Part shown: piece after piece, positions 24,184 through 32,315 of the stretch
How positions within the stretch are numbered: the first letter of the stretch is position 1
Layout: each line of letters opens with the position of its first letter
Notes under the pieces: generated by a model
Told to the model about the DNA's origin: nothing
Database searches by the model: none
What the model saw: only the letters and a program-made list of their open reading frames with translations
Translations under genes and position numbers: made by a program
NCBI GenBank assembly: GCA_041920505.1
Contig: JBHGXV010000025.1
Location: 45,697 to 109,696 of the forward strand
Source of the DNA: JBHGXV01 sp041920505
GTDB lineage: Bacteria; Bacillota; Bacilli; Brevibacillales; Brevibacillaceae
Reading direction: 5' to 3'
DNA: 64,000 nucleotides

Positions 24184-25428
24184 GTGACACGCGCGATCCG
24201 TTTGTTCATCCTGCTGATGTTTCTGCTCGCCCCTCCGCTGTCGGTCTCGGCCGCATCGCCAATAGAAGTGACTCCGGTGGTCAAACCGGAAGACGCGGCC
24301 CAGCTGACGGCCGATCCGGCAACGCCGTTGTCCGGCCCGATCAACCAACTGGTGCGCAAGCAGGCCGAACACCTCGATACCCAGCGGGTGGAAGAATTCT
24401 GGCAAAAGACGCTGCAGGAGTACAAAGGCTACCTGCCTGACATCAAGTCGCCCGGTTTTCTCCAGATGCTGATGCAGGAAGATGGCATCACGCTCACCGG
24501 AATGGCCAAAGGGATGCTCAAGTTTTTCTTTCACGAGATTCTGACCAACGGCAAGCTGCTCAGTTCGATCATCGTCATCACCGTTTTTGCGATGATTCTG
24601 GAGACGATGCAAAACGCGTTCGAGCGCAACACGGTCAGCGTGGTCGCGTACTCGATCGCCTACCTGGTATTGATGGTGCTTGCGATGAACAGCTTCCATG
24701 TGGCGATCAGCTACGCCAAGGAAGCGATCACCAAGATGTCGGACTTCATGCTGGCGATGATTCCGCTGGTGTTGGCGCTCTTGGCCTCGATGGGCAACCT
24801 GGCGTCGGCGGCGACGTTTCACCCGCTGATCGTGTTCATGATACACACCAGCGGCATCCTGATCTCGATCATCGTCTTTCCCCTGATCTTTTTATCGGCG
24901 CTTTTGACCATCGCCAGCCTCTTTTCCGAGCGGTACAAAGTGACGCAGCTGGCCAGCCTGCTTCGAAACATCGCGATGGGCGCGCTCGGTTCGTTTTTGA
25001 CCATTTTTCTCGCCGTGATCAGTATCCAGGGAGCCACCTCGGCGATCACCGACGGCGTGACACTGCGCACCGCCAAGTACGTCACCGGCAACTTCGTTCC
25101 TGTCGTCGGACGGATGTTTTCCGACGCCGCTGACACGGTGGTAGGCGCCTCTCTTCTGGTGAAAAACGCCGTGGGACTAGCCGGGGTGATCATCCTGCTG
25201 ATCCTCTGTGCGTTTCCTGCGATCAAGATTCTTGTGCTCGCGTTCATTTACAACGTCTCCTCGGCGGTGTTGCAGCCGCTGGGAACAAGCCCGATCATCA
25301 CCGCCCTGGGCACGATCGGCAAAAGCCTGATATTCGTCTTCGCCGCGCTGGCGACGGTCGGGCTGATGTTTTTCCTCGCGATCACGATCATCATCACGGC
25401 GGGCAACATCTCGATGATGGTCCGCTAA
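24184..25428 (+). CDS. spoIIIAE: Stage III sporulation protein AE
   Basis: A 414-residue polytopic membrane protein with a signal-like N-terminus (LFILLMFLLAPPLSVSAA) and about seven or eight further helices. The stretch SEITKMSDFMLAMIPLVLA-like (here AITKMSDFMLAMIPLVLALL) and VSIQGATSAITDGVTLRTAK-like segment (ISIQGATSAITDGVTLRTAK) are family hallmarks. It is the largest membrane part of the SpoIIIA channel. Start GTG 24184 with AGGGGGAGGGGG upstream, 14 bases after spoIIIAD. Confidence 0.94.
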   Translation: MTRAIRLFILLMFLLAPPLSVSAASPIEVTPVVKPEDAAQLTADPATPLSGPINQLVRKQAEHLDTQRVEEFWQKTLQEYKGYLPDIKSPGFLQMLMQEDGITLTGMAKGMLKFFFHEILTNGKLLSSIIVITVFAMILETMQNAFERNTVSVVAYSIAYLVLMVLAMNSFHVAISYAKEAITKMSDFMLAMIPLVLALLASMGNLASAATFHPLIVFMIHTSGILISIIVFPLIFLSALLTIASLFSERYKVTQLASLLRNIAMGALGSFLTIFLAVISIQGATSAITDGVTLRTAKYVTGNFVPVVGRMFSDAADTVVGASLLVKNAVGLAGVIILLILCAFPAIKILVLAFIYNVSSAVLQPLGTSPIITALGTIGKSLIFVFAALATVGLMFFLAITIIITAGNISMMVR

Positions 25429-25442
25429 GGCAGGTGAGAACG

Positions 25443-26111
25443 TTGGCATGGTTGACACTCTGGCTAAAAAAAATCATTCTGCTGGTCCTGCTCGCCGCCT
25501 TTCTCGACCTGATCCTGCCCAACACCAACCTGCAGCGTTACGTGAAGATGGTGATGGGACTGATCATCCTGATTACGATTCTGTCGCCCTTGTTTTCGCT
25601 GTTTCACCTCTCAACCGAAGAACTGGCCCTGCGCTTGAGCCGCTACCAGGACAGCCTCACCGCCTCCACGCCGGACAAGGAGTGGCGGGAGATAACCGAC
25701 AAGCTGTTGAGCCAGCAGAATCAGCAGATGACCGAATACGTGCAAAATCAAGTGGCGGCGATGGTTCGCCAACAAGTGCAATCGACATATGGCGTCGCGG
25801 CCGACGTCGATGTGAAAATCCGCACCGCCGACGGACAACAGCCGCAGATCGAAGCCATCGCGTTGACGCTGGAATCCCCGTCCGAAAACGGCCGTCCGGG
25901 AGCAGAAAGCGGGTCCGTGCGGATCGATCCCGTCAAACCGGTGCGCATCCAGGTCGGAGGAGGGACAGATGCCCGGGAGGCTGTCCCGGTAAACGGCGGC
26001 ACCGAGCCCCCGCTGTACCGCGAGATCGCCCAACGCGTCGCGCGCGACTGGAACCTTCACCCCGAACAGGTCCGCGTCGTCGGCGAGACAGAAGCAGGTA
26101 ATCGTCAGTGA
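25443..26111 (+). CDS. spoIIIAF: Stage III sporulation protein AF
   Basis: A 222-residue protein with two N-terminal membrane helices (WLTLWLKKIILLVLLAAFLDL and VKMVMGLIILITILSPLFSLF) and a soluble C-terminal domain with a ring-building motif character (VKIRTADGQQPQIEAIALTLE). The start is probably TTG 25443, six bases after AGGTGAG and aligning with the B. subtilis start; a GTG at 25434 overlaps the SD. Its stop overlaps the region upstream of spoIIIAG. Confidence 0.88.
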   Translation: MAWLTLWLKKIILLVLLAAFLDLILPNTNLQRYVKMVMGLIILITILSPLFSLFHLSTEELALRLSRYQDSLTASTPDKEWREITDKLLSQQNQQMTEYVQNQVAAMVRQQVQSTYGVAADVDVKIRTADGQQPQIEAIALTLESPSENGRPGAESGSVRIDPVKPVRIQVGGGTDAREAVPVNGGTEPPLYREIAQRVARDWNLHPEQVRVVGETEAGNRQ

Positions 26112-26128
26112 AGAAAGGAGGAGAAAAG

Positions 26129-26761
26129 ATGTTGATGAAATGGCTGCAACGGTTGAAGAACCAGCCGGGCGAGCAGAAGATGCGGCCGATCCACTACTTC
26201 ATCGTGCTGCTTGGCATCGGCGTCGCCTTCATGATTGTTACCGACTTCCTGCAAGTTCAGCCGGACCGCTCGCCCGGTGAGGAGTACAGCCAGACGCCGA
26301 CGCCCGCGACCGATCCGCCTTCTGTTCCGGTGCTGGGCAGTTCCACCGGCAAGGATCTGATCCGCGAATATGAGCATCAGTACGAGACGCAGCTGTCCGA
26401 GATGTTAGAGAGCATTATTGGCGTCGGCAAGGTGGAAGTGATGGTCAACCTGGACTCCACCCCTGAATTGGTGTTGGAGAAAAACCGCGACACGCGTTTG
26501 AACACCACGCAGGAAGTGGACAAAGACAAGGCGACCCGCAACCAAAGCGATCAGAGCCGCAATGAACAGGTGGTGGTTGTCCAGGGCTCCAAAACGGAGC
26601 AGCCTGTCGTGGTGAAAACACTAAAACCAAAAGTGAGAGGGGTGCTGGTGGTCGCAAAAGGTGCCGAAAACATCCAAGTGAAAGCGTGGATCACCGAAGC
26701 GGTGCAAAAAGTGTTGGATGTACCCGCGTATAAAATTTCAATTTTGCCAAAAAAAGGCTAG
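26129..26761 (+). CDS. spoIIIAG: Stage III sporulation protein AG
   Basis: A 210-residue protein that forms a large ring in the intermembrane space of the channel. Residues YFIVLLGIGVAFMIVTDFL make the anchor helix (about 25-43). The ring domain has GVGKVEVMVNLDSTPELV and the C-terminal RGVLVVAKGAENIQVKAWI of YscJ/FliF-like ring-building folds. The start is ATG 26129, eight bases after AAAGGAGG; an in-frame GTG at 26108 overlaps the spoIIIAF stop and is less likely. Confidence 0.92.
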   Translation: MLMKWLQRLKNQPGEQKMRPIHYFIVLLGIGVAFMIVTDFLQVQPDRSPGEEYSQTPTPATDPPSVPVLGSSTGKDLIREYEHQYETQLSEMLESIIGVGKVEVMVNLDSTPELVLEKNRDTRLNTTQEVDKDKATRNQSDQSRNEQVVVVQGSKTEQPVVVKTLKPKVRGVLVVAKGAENIQVKAWITEAVQKVLDVPAYKISILPKKG

Positions 26762-26773
26762 GGGGTTACGAGG

Positions 26774-27409
26774 ATGGTATTGCGCAAACAAACAGTCTGG
26801 TTGTTGACGATGTTGGCAGTCATGGTGGTGTTGTCGGGTTACTATCTGGTGAAAGGGCCGAATCAGCAGATCCCGGCGTTGGGCGAGGACAAGAAACAGG
26901 AAGCGCCGATCGGCGGCGTCGACGTGGAAAGCAAGCAGACGGACAAACCGTCGCCGGACGCCACCCCGGTCGAGGGCACGACGTCGGCGGCCGACGGAAA
27001 GACAACCGATGCCGACGGCACGTCGCAGGATAAGTCGCCTGAAGTCGTCGCCGACAGCGCCAGCGATTACTTCCAGGGGTACAAAATGAAGCGAGATGCG
27101 ATGATGCAGCAGCAAAAAGACGAACAGATGGCGATCATGATGAATCCGGAAGCCTCGCCGCAGGCGATCGCCGACGCCAAGGCGAAGCACGAGGAGTTGT
27201 CCAACATCGAACAGTCCACTCTTTCGCTGGAAGAATTGCTCAAAGCCAAAGGCTACAAGGACGCCGTGGTCAACGTGCAAAACGGTTCCGTCAACGTGAT
27301 CGTGGAAAAAGACAAACTGGACGCCAAGGAAGTGGTGGACATCATCGCCTTGGTCAAACAACAGTTGAACGTCTCCGGCAGCAACGTCATCGTCAGCTTC
27401 CACAAGTGA
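26774..27409 (+). CDS. spoIIIAH: Stage III sporulation protein AH
   Basis: A 211-residue protein with an N-terminal anchor (WLLTMLAVMVVLSGYYLV) and a linker rich in K, D, T and P (about 30-95). The C-terminal ring domain (LLKAKGYKDAVVNVQNGSVNVIVEKDKLDAKEV) binds SpoIIQ across the intermembrane space. Start ATG 26774 with AGGGGG and ACGAGG upstream. It is the last gene of the operon and a terminator follows. Confidence 0.94.
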   Translation: MVLRKQTVWLLTMLAVMVVLSGYYLVKGPNQQIPALGEDKKQEAPIGGVDVESKQTDKPSPDATPVEGTTSAADGKTTDADGTSQDKSPEVVADSASDYFQGYKMKRDAMMQQQKDEQMAIMMNPEASPQAIADAKAKHEELSNIEQSTLSLEELLKAKGYKDAVVNVQNGSVNVIVEKDKLDAKEVVDIIALVKQQLNVSGSNVIVSFHK

Positions 27410-27420
27410 ATTCACCCAAC

Positions 27421-27467
27421 GGTTCCTCCGCTCTCGTCAGGAAGAGGGGAGGAACCTTTTTTTGGGG
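27421..27467 (+). terminator. Terminator after spoIIIAH
   Basis: GGTTCCTCC and GGAGGAACC pair around a 20-base loop with internal CTC/GAG pairing, then a run of seven T residues. Confidence 0.85.
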
Positions 27468-27477
27468 ACGGCCATTC

Positions 27478-27507
27478 TTGACGAAAGTATGTACAAACAG
27501 ATACCAT
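27478..27507 (+). promoter_or_regulatory. Possible accBC promoter
   Basis: TTGACG (27478-27483) and TACCAT (27502-27507) are 18 bases apart, about 95 bases before accB and just after the spoIIIA terminator. Confidence 0.45.
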
Positions 27508-27602
27508 ATTCATTATGGACTAGTTTCCGACACGATTGATTCCTTTTGGTTGCAACCGTTGTTTGGAATAATGGATACATCACAGAAAAGGAGTGGTCAA
27601 GC

Positions 27603-28130
27603 ATGTTTAAAATTCATGAGATTCGCGAGATGATCAGACTAGTAGACCAATCGTCCGTTCAGGAGTTCTGTCTTGAGATGGACGGTGCCAAAGTGAAAAT
27701 CAAGAAAGCGAGCGGTCAGTCGGCAGAGGCACCCGTACAAACCGTTGTGCAACCGGCCGTGACTGCTGTGCCGGTCGCAGCACCAGCCGTCGCCGCCGTG
27801 ACTCCTGCCATGGAAGCGCAACCAGCCGCACCTGCACAGCCGCAAGCGCCGACTCCGGCACCGGCCGCTCCTGTCGCAGACGAGTCCAATCTACATAAAA
27901 TTGTCTCCCCGATGGTAGGAACCTTCTACCGCGCACCCGAACCGGGAGCTCCGGCGTATGTTCAGGTCGGCGACAAAGTGACGCCAAACAAAGTGGTGTG
28001 CATCGTGGAAGCCATGAAACTGTTCAACGAGATCGAAGCCGAAGTGACCGGCGAGATCGTCAAAGTGCTGGTGGAGGACGGCCAACTGGTAGAGTACGGT
28101 CAGCCGCTGTTCTTGGTCAAACCTGAATAA
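27603..28130 (+). CDS. accB: Biotin carboxyl carrier protein of acetyl-CoA carboxylase
   Basis: Carries the biotin that shuttles carboxyl groups in the first step of fatty acid synthesis. The 175-residue protein has an N-terminal alpha segment (HEIREMIRLVDQSSVQEFCLEM), an Ala/Pro-rich linker (about 40-95) and a biotinyl domain with K139 in IVEAMKLFNEIEAE. The start is ATG 27603; the SD is GAAAAGGAG. It is 14 bases before accC, forming the usual accBC operon. Confidence 0.95.
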   Translation: MFKIHEIREMIRLVDQSSVQEFCLEMDGAKVKIKKASGQSAEAPVQTVVQPAVTAVPVAAPAVAAVTPAMEAQPAAPAQPQAPTPAPAAPVADESNLHKIVSPMVGTFYRAPEPGAPAYVQVGDKVTPNKVVCIVEAMKLFNEIEAEVTGEIVKVLVEDGQLVEYGQPLFLVKPE

Positions 28131-28144
28131 CGGGGGGAAGCGGA

Positions 28145-29497
28145 ATGTTCCAAAAGATCCTGATTGCCAACCGCGGCGAGATTGCCGTCCGCATCATCCG
28201 CGCCTGCCGCGAATTGGGCATACGCACCGTCGCCGTCTATTCGGAGGCAGACCGCGATGCGCTGCACGTGAAGCTGGCGGATGAGGCGTATTGCATCGGA
28301 CCGACACCGTCGAAGGAAAGCTACCTGAACATGGCCAACATCATGGCCGTGGCGACAAAAGTAGGCGTGGACGCGATTCACCCCGGCTACGGGTTTCTCG
28401 CCGAAAACGCCGACTTCGCCGAGATTTGCGCGGCCTGCAACATCACCTTCATCGGCCCCGATCCGGAAGCGATCACGAAAATGGGGGACAAGTCCACCGC
28501 CAAGGAAACGATGAAAACAGCGGGTGTGCCGACGGTTCCGGGGACGGACGGTCTCATCGAAAACATCGAGGACGCGATCAAAACAGCCCAAAAGATCGGC
28601 TATCCGGTGATGGTCAAGGCGACCGCCGGCGGTGGCGGGCGCGGGATGCGCGTCGCCGTCAACGACGAAGACCTGGAAAAAGCGATCCGCCAGGCGCAAA
28701 ACGAGGCCAAAACGGCGTTCGGCAACCCTGGCGTCTATCTGGAAAAGTTCGTCGAGGGGCCGCGCCACGTGGAGATTCAGATCATGGCGGACAAGCACGG
28801 CAACATCGTCTACCTGGGAGAGCGGGATTGCTCCATCCAGCGCCGTCACCAGAAGCTGATCGAGGAAGCGCCGTCGCCTGCCCTTTCCGAAGAGTTGCGC
28901 CGCCAGATGGGGAAGGCCGCCGTCGCCGCCGCCGCCGCCGTCAACTACACCGGCGCGGGAACGGTCGAATTTTTGCTGGACAAGTACGGCAACTTTTATT
29001 TCATGGAAATGAACACGCGCATCCAGGTGGAGCACCCGGTCACGGAACTGGTCACCGGCATCGACCTGATCAAGGAACAGATCACGGTGGCCGCCGGATT
29101 GCCGCTGTCGTTCACCCAGGAGGACGTGAAGCTGAACGGCTGGGCGATCGAGTGCCGGATCAACGCCGAAAATCCGGCGAAAAACTTCATGCCGTCACCG
29201 GGCCGGATCACCAATTACCTGGTACCCGGCGGCTTCGGCGTGCGGGTGGACAGCGCGGCTTACGCTGGTTACCAGATTCCGCCGTACTACGACTCGATGA
29301 TTGCCAAGCTGATCGTCTGGGGCAAAACCCGCGACGAAGCCATCGAGCGGATGAAGCGGGCGTTGGGCGAATTTGTGGTCGAAGGCGTTCACACCACCAT
29401 TCCGTTCCACCTCAAGGTGCTGGATCATGAGGTGTTCGTGAGCGGCCAGTTCGACACCAAGTTCCTGGAGACCTACGAGCTGAATCTGGACGAGTGA
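28145..29497 (+). CDS. accC: Acetyl-CoA carboxylase biotin carboxylase subunit
   Basis: ATP-dependent carboxylation of the biotin on AccB. The 450 residues show the N-terminal KILIANRGEIAVRIIRACRE, the ATP-grasp loop KATAGGGGRGMRV, the EKFVEGPRHVEIQ and GERDCSIQRRHQK segments and the catalytic MNTRIQVEHPVTE. Length and motifs are fully typical. Start ATG 28145 has GGGGGGAAG upstream. The next operon's promoter begins only seven bases after its stop. Confidence 0.96.
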   Translation: MFQKILIANRGEIAVRIIRACRELGIRTVAVYSEADRDALHVKLADEAYCIGPTPSKESYLNMANIMAVATKVGVDAIHPGYGFLAENADFAEICAACNITFIGPDPEAITKMGDKSTAKETMKTAGVPTVPGTDGLIENIEDAIKTAQKIGYPVMVKATAGGGGRGMRVAVNDEDLEKAIRQAQNEAKTAFGNPGVYLEKFVEGPRHVEIQIMADKHGNIVYLGERDCSIQRRHQKLIEEAPSPALSEELRRQMGKAAVAAAAAVNYTGAGTVEFLLDKYGNFYFMEMNTRIQVEHPVTELVTGIDLIKEQITVAAGLPLSFTQEDVKLNGWAIECRINAENPAKNFMPSPGRITNYLVPGGFGVRVDSAAYAGYQIPPYYDSMIAKLIVWGKTRDEAIERMKRALGEFVVEGVHTTIPFHLKVLDHEVFVSGQFDTKFLETYELNLDE

Positions 29498-29503
29498 GCC
29501 GGT

Positions 29504-29532
29504 TTGTCAATTCCCCCTCCGGTTGCTATAAT
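29504..29532 (+). promoter_or_regulatory. Strong promoter for the yqhY-amaP operon
   Basis: TTGTCA (29504-29509), 17 bases, then a perfect -10 TATAAT (29527-29532) with the extended TGC at 29524-29526. It starts right after the accC stop and lies 31 bases before yqhY. Confidence 0.75.
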
Positions 29533-29562
29533 GGAGAAGAAATCCAGAGGGAGGTGCGAAGG

Positions 29563-29988
29563 GTGGAAGAGTTTACGCAAGACATAGAGAAAACCGAACT
29601 GGGCAAAGTCCAGATCGCTCCCGAAGTGTTGGAAGTTATCGCAGGTATGGCCGCCTCGGAAGTGGACGGCGTGGCTCATATGAGCGGCGGATTCGTCGGT
29701 GAGATCGCCGAACGGTTCGGCCGCAAAAACGTGGCGCGCGGCGTGCGCGTGGAAGTCGGTTCCCGTGAAGCGGCGGTCGACATATCGATCGTGGTCAAGT
29801 ACGGACATCGCATTCCCGAGGTGGCGCGCAACATCCAGGACAGTGTCCGCAACGCGATTGAAAGCATGACGGGTCTGACGGTTGTGGAAGTAAACGTACA
29901 TATCGTAGACGTTGAGCTGCGTTCGGAAGAGAAGGCCCAACCGGCTGTGCAGACGGGCACTCCCGAAGAGTATCAACGGGTTCGGTAA
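29563..29988 (+). CDS. yqhY: Asp23/Gls24 family protein (YqhY-like)
   Basis: A 141-residue Asp23-family protein. GKVQIAPEVLEVIAGMAASEVDGVAHM and DISIVVKYGHRIPEVARNIQDSVRNAIESMTGL are the two family halves. Family members sit at the membrane through AmaP and respond to envelope stress; in B. subtilis YqhY loss disturbs acetyl-CoA carboxylase activity. The start is GTG 29563 eight bases after GAGGGAGG. Genes amaP and the DUF2273 gene follow, the usual companions of Asp23. Confidence 0.9.
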   Translation: MEEFTQDIEKTELGKVQIAPEVLEVIAGMAASEVDGVAHMSGGFVGEIAERFGRKNVARGVRVEVGSREAAVDISIVVKYGHRIPEVARNIQDSVRNAIESMTGLTVVEVNVHIVDVELRSEEKAQPAVQTGTPEEYQRVR

Positions 29989-29998
29989 CGAAGTTCAC

Positions 29999-30023
29999 AT
30001 GCCCCCGCCCCGGGGGCATTTTC
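29999..30023 (+). terminator. Hairpin between yqhY and amaP
   Basis: ATGCCCCC and GGGGGCAT form a perfect 8-bp stem around GCCCC, followed by only four T residues. It may act as a partial terminator reducing amaP relative to yqhY. Confidence 0.5.
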
Positions 30024-30042
30024 CACATAAGGAGGGATGCAC

Positions 30043-30600
30043 GTGAATTTGTTCGACCGGTTTATCCTCACGCTCTACAGTTTTGCCCTGATCGTCGTCT
30101 CCATCGCCGCCATCGGCGTGCTGACCGGACTGATGCCGTTTGATGCGGCTGCGTTGGAGCGGCTTGCGTCTTCGCCGGGGGCAAACGTGCCCTACCTGAT
30201 CGTCGCAAGCATCTTTTTGCTCATCAGCCTCCGCTTTTTTTTCAGCGCGTTTCGCTTCAACAGGCGGGAAGACCGCTCGATCGTCCAGCGCAACGACCTT
30301 GGCGTCGTCAACATCTCGCTGGCTACGATCCAGGCGATTGCCGAGCGTACGGCCCGCAAGGTGAAGGGGGTTCGCGAACTGAAGACAACGGTTCAATCCA
30401 ACGGCTTGGACAACGTGATTCAGCTCCGCGTCACCGTTGACGGGGAGACGCCGATTCCCGACATGACACTTCGACTGCAACACGACGTGAAACAGCAGGT
30501 GGAGGCGATCGCCGGCGTGGAGATCGCCGAAGTGAAGGTGGTCGTCGCCGAAGTGGCGCCTGTTGACCATATGCCCGTACGGACGAGACGGCTGGAGTAG
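30043..30600 (+). CDS. amaP: Alkaline shock response membrane anchor protein AmaP
   Basis: A 185-residue protein with two N-terminal membrane helices (FILTLYSFALIVVSIAAIGVL and VPYLIVASIFLLISLRFFFSA) and a cytosolic Asp23-like tail (GVVNISLATIQAIAERTARKVKGV). It anchors Asp23-type proteins. The start is GTG 30043, six bases after GGAGGG; an ATG at 30037 touches the SD and is unlikely. It lies 54 bases after yqhY. Confidence 0.85.
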   Translation: MNLFDRFILTLYSFALIVVSIAAIGVLTGLMPFDAAALERLASSPGANVPYLIVASIFLLISLRFFFSAFRFNRREDRSIVQRNDLGVVNISLATIQAIAERTARKVKGVRELKTTVQSNGLDNVIQLRVTVDGETPIPDMTLRLQHDVKQQVEAIAGVEIAEVKVVVAEVAPVDHMPVRTRRLE

Positions 30601-30612
30601 GGGGAGTGCGAC

Positions 30613-30825
30613 ATGTTATGGGAGCTTTTATGGGAACATAAGGGCAAAGTGATTGGCATTGTCGCAGGCCTGTTTTTCGGCATACTGTACCTGTTGGTCG
30701 GCTTCTGGAACACCCTGGTGTTTCTCGTTTTTATCGGCACCGGGTACTACATCGGCCGAAAACTGGACCACAAAGAGGATCTCCGCGACATTCTGGATCG
30801 CATCCTGCCGGGGAAATTTCGATAG
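30613..30825 (+). CDS. DUF2273 small membrane protein
   Basis: A 70-residue protein of the DUF2273 family: WELLWEHKGKVIGIVAGLF then LVGFWNTLVFLVFIGTGYYIGRKLD, two membrane helices with a charged tail. It accompanies amaP and Asp23-type genes in many Bacillota; its role is unknown. Start ATG 30613 with GTAGGGGGAG upstream. Confidence 0.85.
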   Translation: MLWELLWEHKGKVIGIVAGLFFGILYLLVGFWNTLVFLVFIGTGYYIGRKLDHKEDLRDILDRILPGKFR

Positions 30826-30838
30826 TAGGTGACAAAAC

Positions 30839-31243
30839 ATGAAACGCAGAACAGCACGAGAAAAAGCAATCCAATGCCTCTTTCAAATCGACGTGGCCGA
30901 CGTTTCGCTTCGCGACGCGATCGAACTGGTGATGGAAAACAGTGACGAAGACCCGGCCTACATGATTTCGCTGGTCGAAGGCACCTTGAAACACGTAAAC
31001 GCGATCGACGACGAGATTCGCAAATACTTGCGCGGCTGGCAACTGGAACGGATTGCCAACGTCGATCGGGCGATCCTGCGCCTCGCGTTTTACGAATTGA
31101 TGTTTGAAAGCGAAGTCCCGGACAAAGTGGTGATGAACGAAGCGATTGAGCTGGCCAAGCTGTTCAGCGACGACCAGTCCCACCGTTTCGTCAACGGCGT
31201 GCTGTCCGCCTTTTTGCAGGATCGCGCCAAAGCCGAGGCATAA
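30839..31243 (+). CDS. nusB: Transcription antitermination protein NusB
   Basis: An RNA-binding helical protein that joins NusE/S10 on boxA RNA in rRNA antitermination. The 134 residues begin RRTAREKAIQCLFQIDVADVS and include RAILRLAFYELMFESEVPDKVVMNEAIELAKLFS, the family signature. Start ATG 30839 with AGGTGAC upstream, 13 bases after the DUF2273 gene. Confidence 0.95.
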   Translation: MKRRTAREKAIQCLFQIDVADVSLRDAIELVMENSDEDPAYMISLVEGTLKHVNAIDDEIRKYLRGWQLERIANVDRAILRLAFYELMFESEVPDKVVMNEAIELAKLFSDDQSHRFVNGVLSAFLQDRAKAEA

Positions 31244-31261
31244 GAGGGCAGGGTGAACGGG

Positions 31262-32239
31262 ATGAAACAAGTCTTGCTCGGGATCGACACAAGCAATTAT
31301 CGCACGTCGCTCTGCCTGGTGGATGAAGACGGCCGGATTGTCGCGGAGGCCAAGCGGCTGCTTCAGGTGAAGCAGGGCAAGCGCGGGCTGCAACAGTCGG
31401 AAGCCGTCTTTCAGCATGTGACGAACCTGCCCGAGTTAAGCGACCGGTTGCGACTCGCTGACTGGAAAGTGGCCGCCGTCTGCGCCAGCGAAAAGCCGCG
31501 CCCTGTGGACGGCTCCTACATGCCGGTGTTCAAGGTGGGCGAGGGGTTGGCCAAGTCGCTCGGGATATTTCTGCGCGTGCCGGTTTACCTGACGACACAC
31601 CAGGAAGGACATATCGCGGCCGGCGAGTACACGCTTGACGCGCGCCCGCAAGCCGACCGGTTCCTCGCCGTCCATCTGTCCGGCGGCACGTCGGAAGTGC
31701 TGGATTGCACACGTCACGCCGAGGGGTATCGCATCGAAAAGCTGGGGGGCACGATTGATCTGCACGCCGGACAACTGGTGGACCGGGTGGGCGTGGCCCT
31801 GGGGTTGTCGTTTCCGGCCGGACCGGCGCTGGAGGAGTTGGCGCGGCCGGCGGAGGGCACGTTTCGCGTCGGGTCCGCAGTGGACGGATTGCGCTTCAGT
31901 TTTTCCGGTCCCGAAGCGGCCCTGATGCGGGCCATCAGCGGCGGCGATGTGCCGCCTGAGGAGATTGCCCGAGCCACCGAGCAGTGCATCGCCAACACCC
32001 TGGAAAAGGTGTTGCGTCACGCGGTTGAATCCGGCTTGAGCCGCGACATCCTGATCGTCGGAGGAGTTGCTGCCAACAGCTACATCCGGAATCGGCTACA
32101 GAAGCGGCTTATGCATCCAGCCGTGGGGGCGCGCCTGTATTTTTGCGATCCCGTCTACTCCGGCGACAATGCATACGGCGTAGCCGTGCTGGGATGGATG
32201 AAACACAAAAACCGAACATTAAAATCCGATGAAGAATAG
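31262..32239 (+). CDS. TsaD/Kae1-like paralogue (O-sialoglycoprotein endopeptidase-type family)
   Basis: A 325-residue ASKHA-fold protein related to TsaD, which makes threonylcarbamoyl-adenosine in tRNA. The N-terminal LLGIDTSNYRTSLCLVD is the phosphate-binding strand. H113 and H117 in TTHQEGHIAAG keep the HxxGH metal site, and HLSGGTSEVLD and IVGGVAANSYIRNRL keep nucleotide motifs. It is clearly shorter and more diverged than true TsaD. It sits between nusB and folD, where B. subtilis has no gene. Start is ATG 31262 (SD AGGGTGA) or GTG 31253. Whether it modifies tRNA is not known; a separate tsaD is expected elsewhere. Confidence 0.8.
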   Translation: MKQVLLGIDTSNYRTSLCLVDEDGRIVAEAKRLLQVKQGKRGLQQSEAVFQHVTNLPELSDRLRLADWKVAAVCASEKPRPVDGSYMPVFKVGEGLAKSLGIFLRVPVYLTTHQEGHIAAGEYTLDARPQADRFLAVHLSGGTSEVLDCTRHAEGYRIEKLGGTIDLHAGQLVDRVGVALGLSFPAGPALEELARPAEGTFRVGSAVDGLRFSFSGPEAALMRAISGGDVPPEEIARATEQCIANTLEKVLRHAVESGLSRDILIVGGVAANSYIRNRLQKRLMHPAVGARLYFCDPVYSGDNAYGVAVLGWMKHKNRTLKSDEE

Positions 32240-32249
32240 AAATTTCGCC

Positions 32250-32278
32250 TTTACACATTCCCTCTGACTCGCTACACT
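32250..32278 (+). promoter_or_regulatory. Sigma-A-type promoter for folD
   Basis: TTTACA (32250-32255), 17 bases, then TACACT (32273-32278), 38 bases before the folD start. Confidence 0.6.
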
Positions 32279-32315
32279 AGGAGTATGGATACGAGCGAAG
32301 GAGGACTTTTTCATT

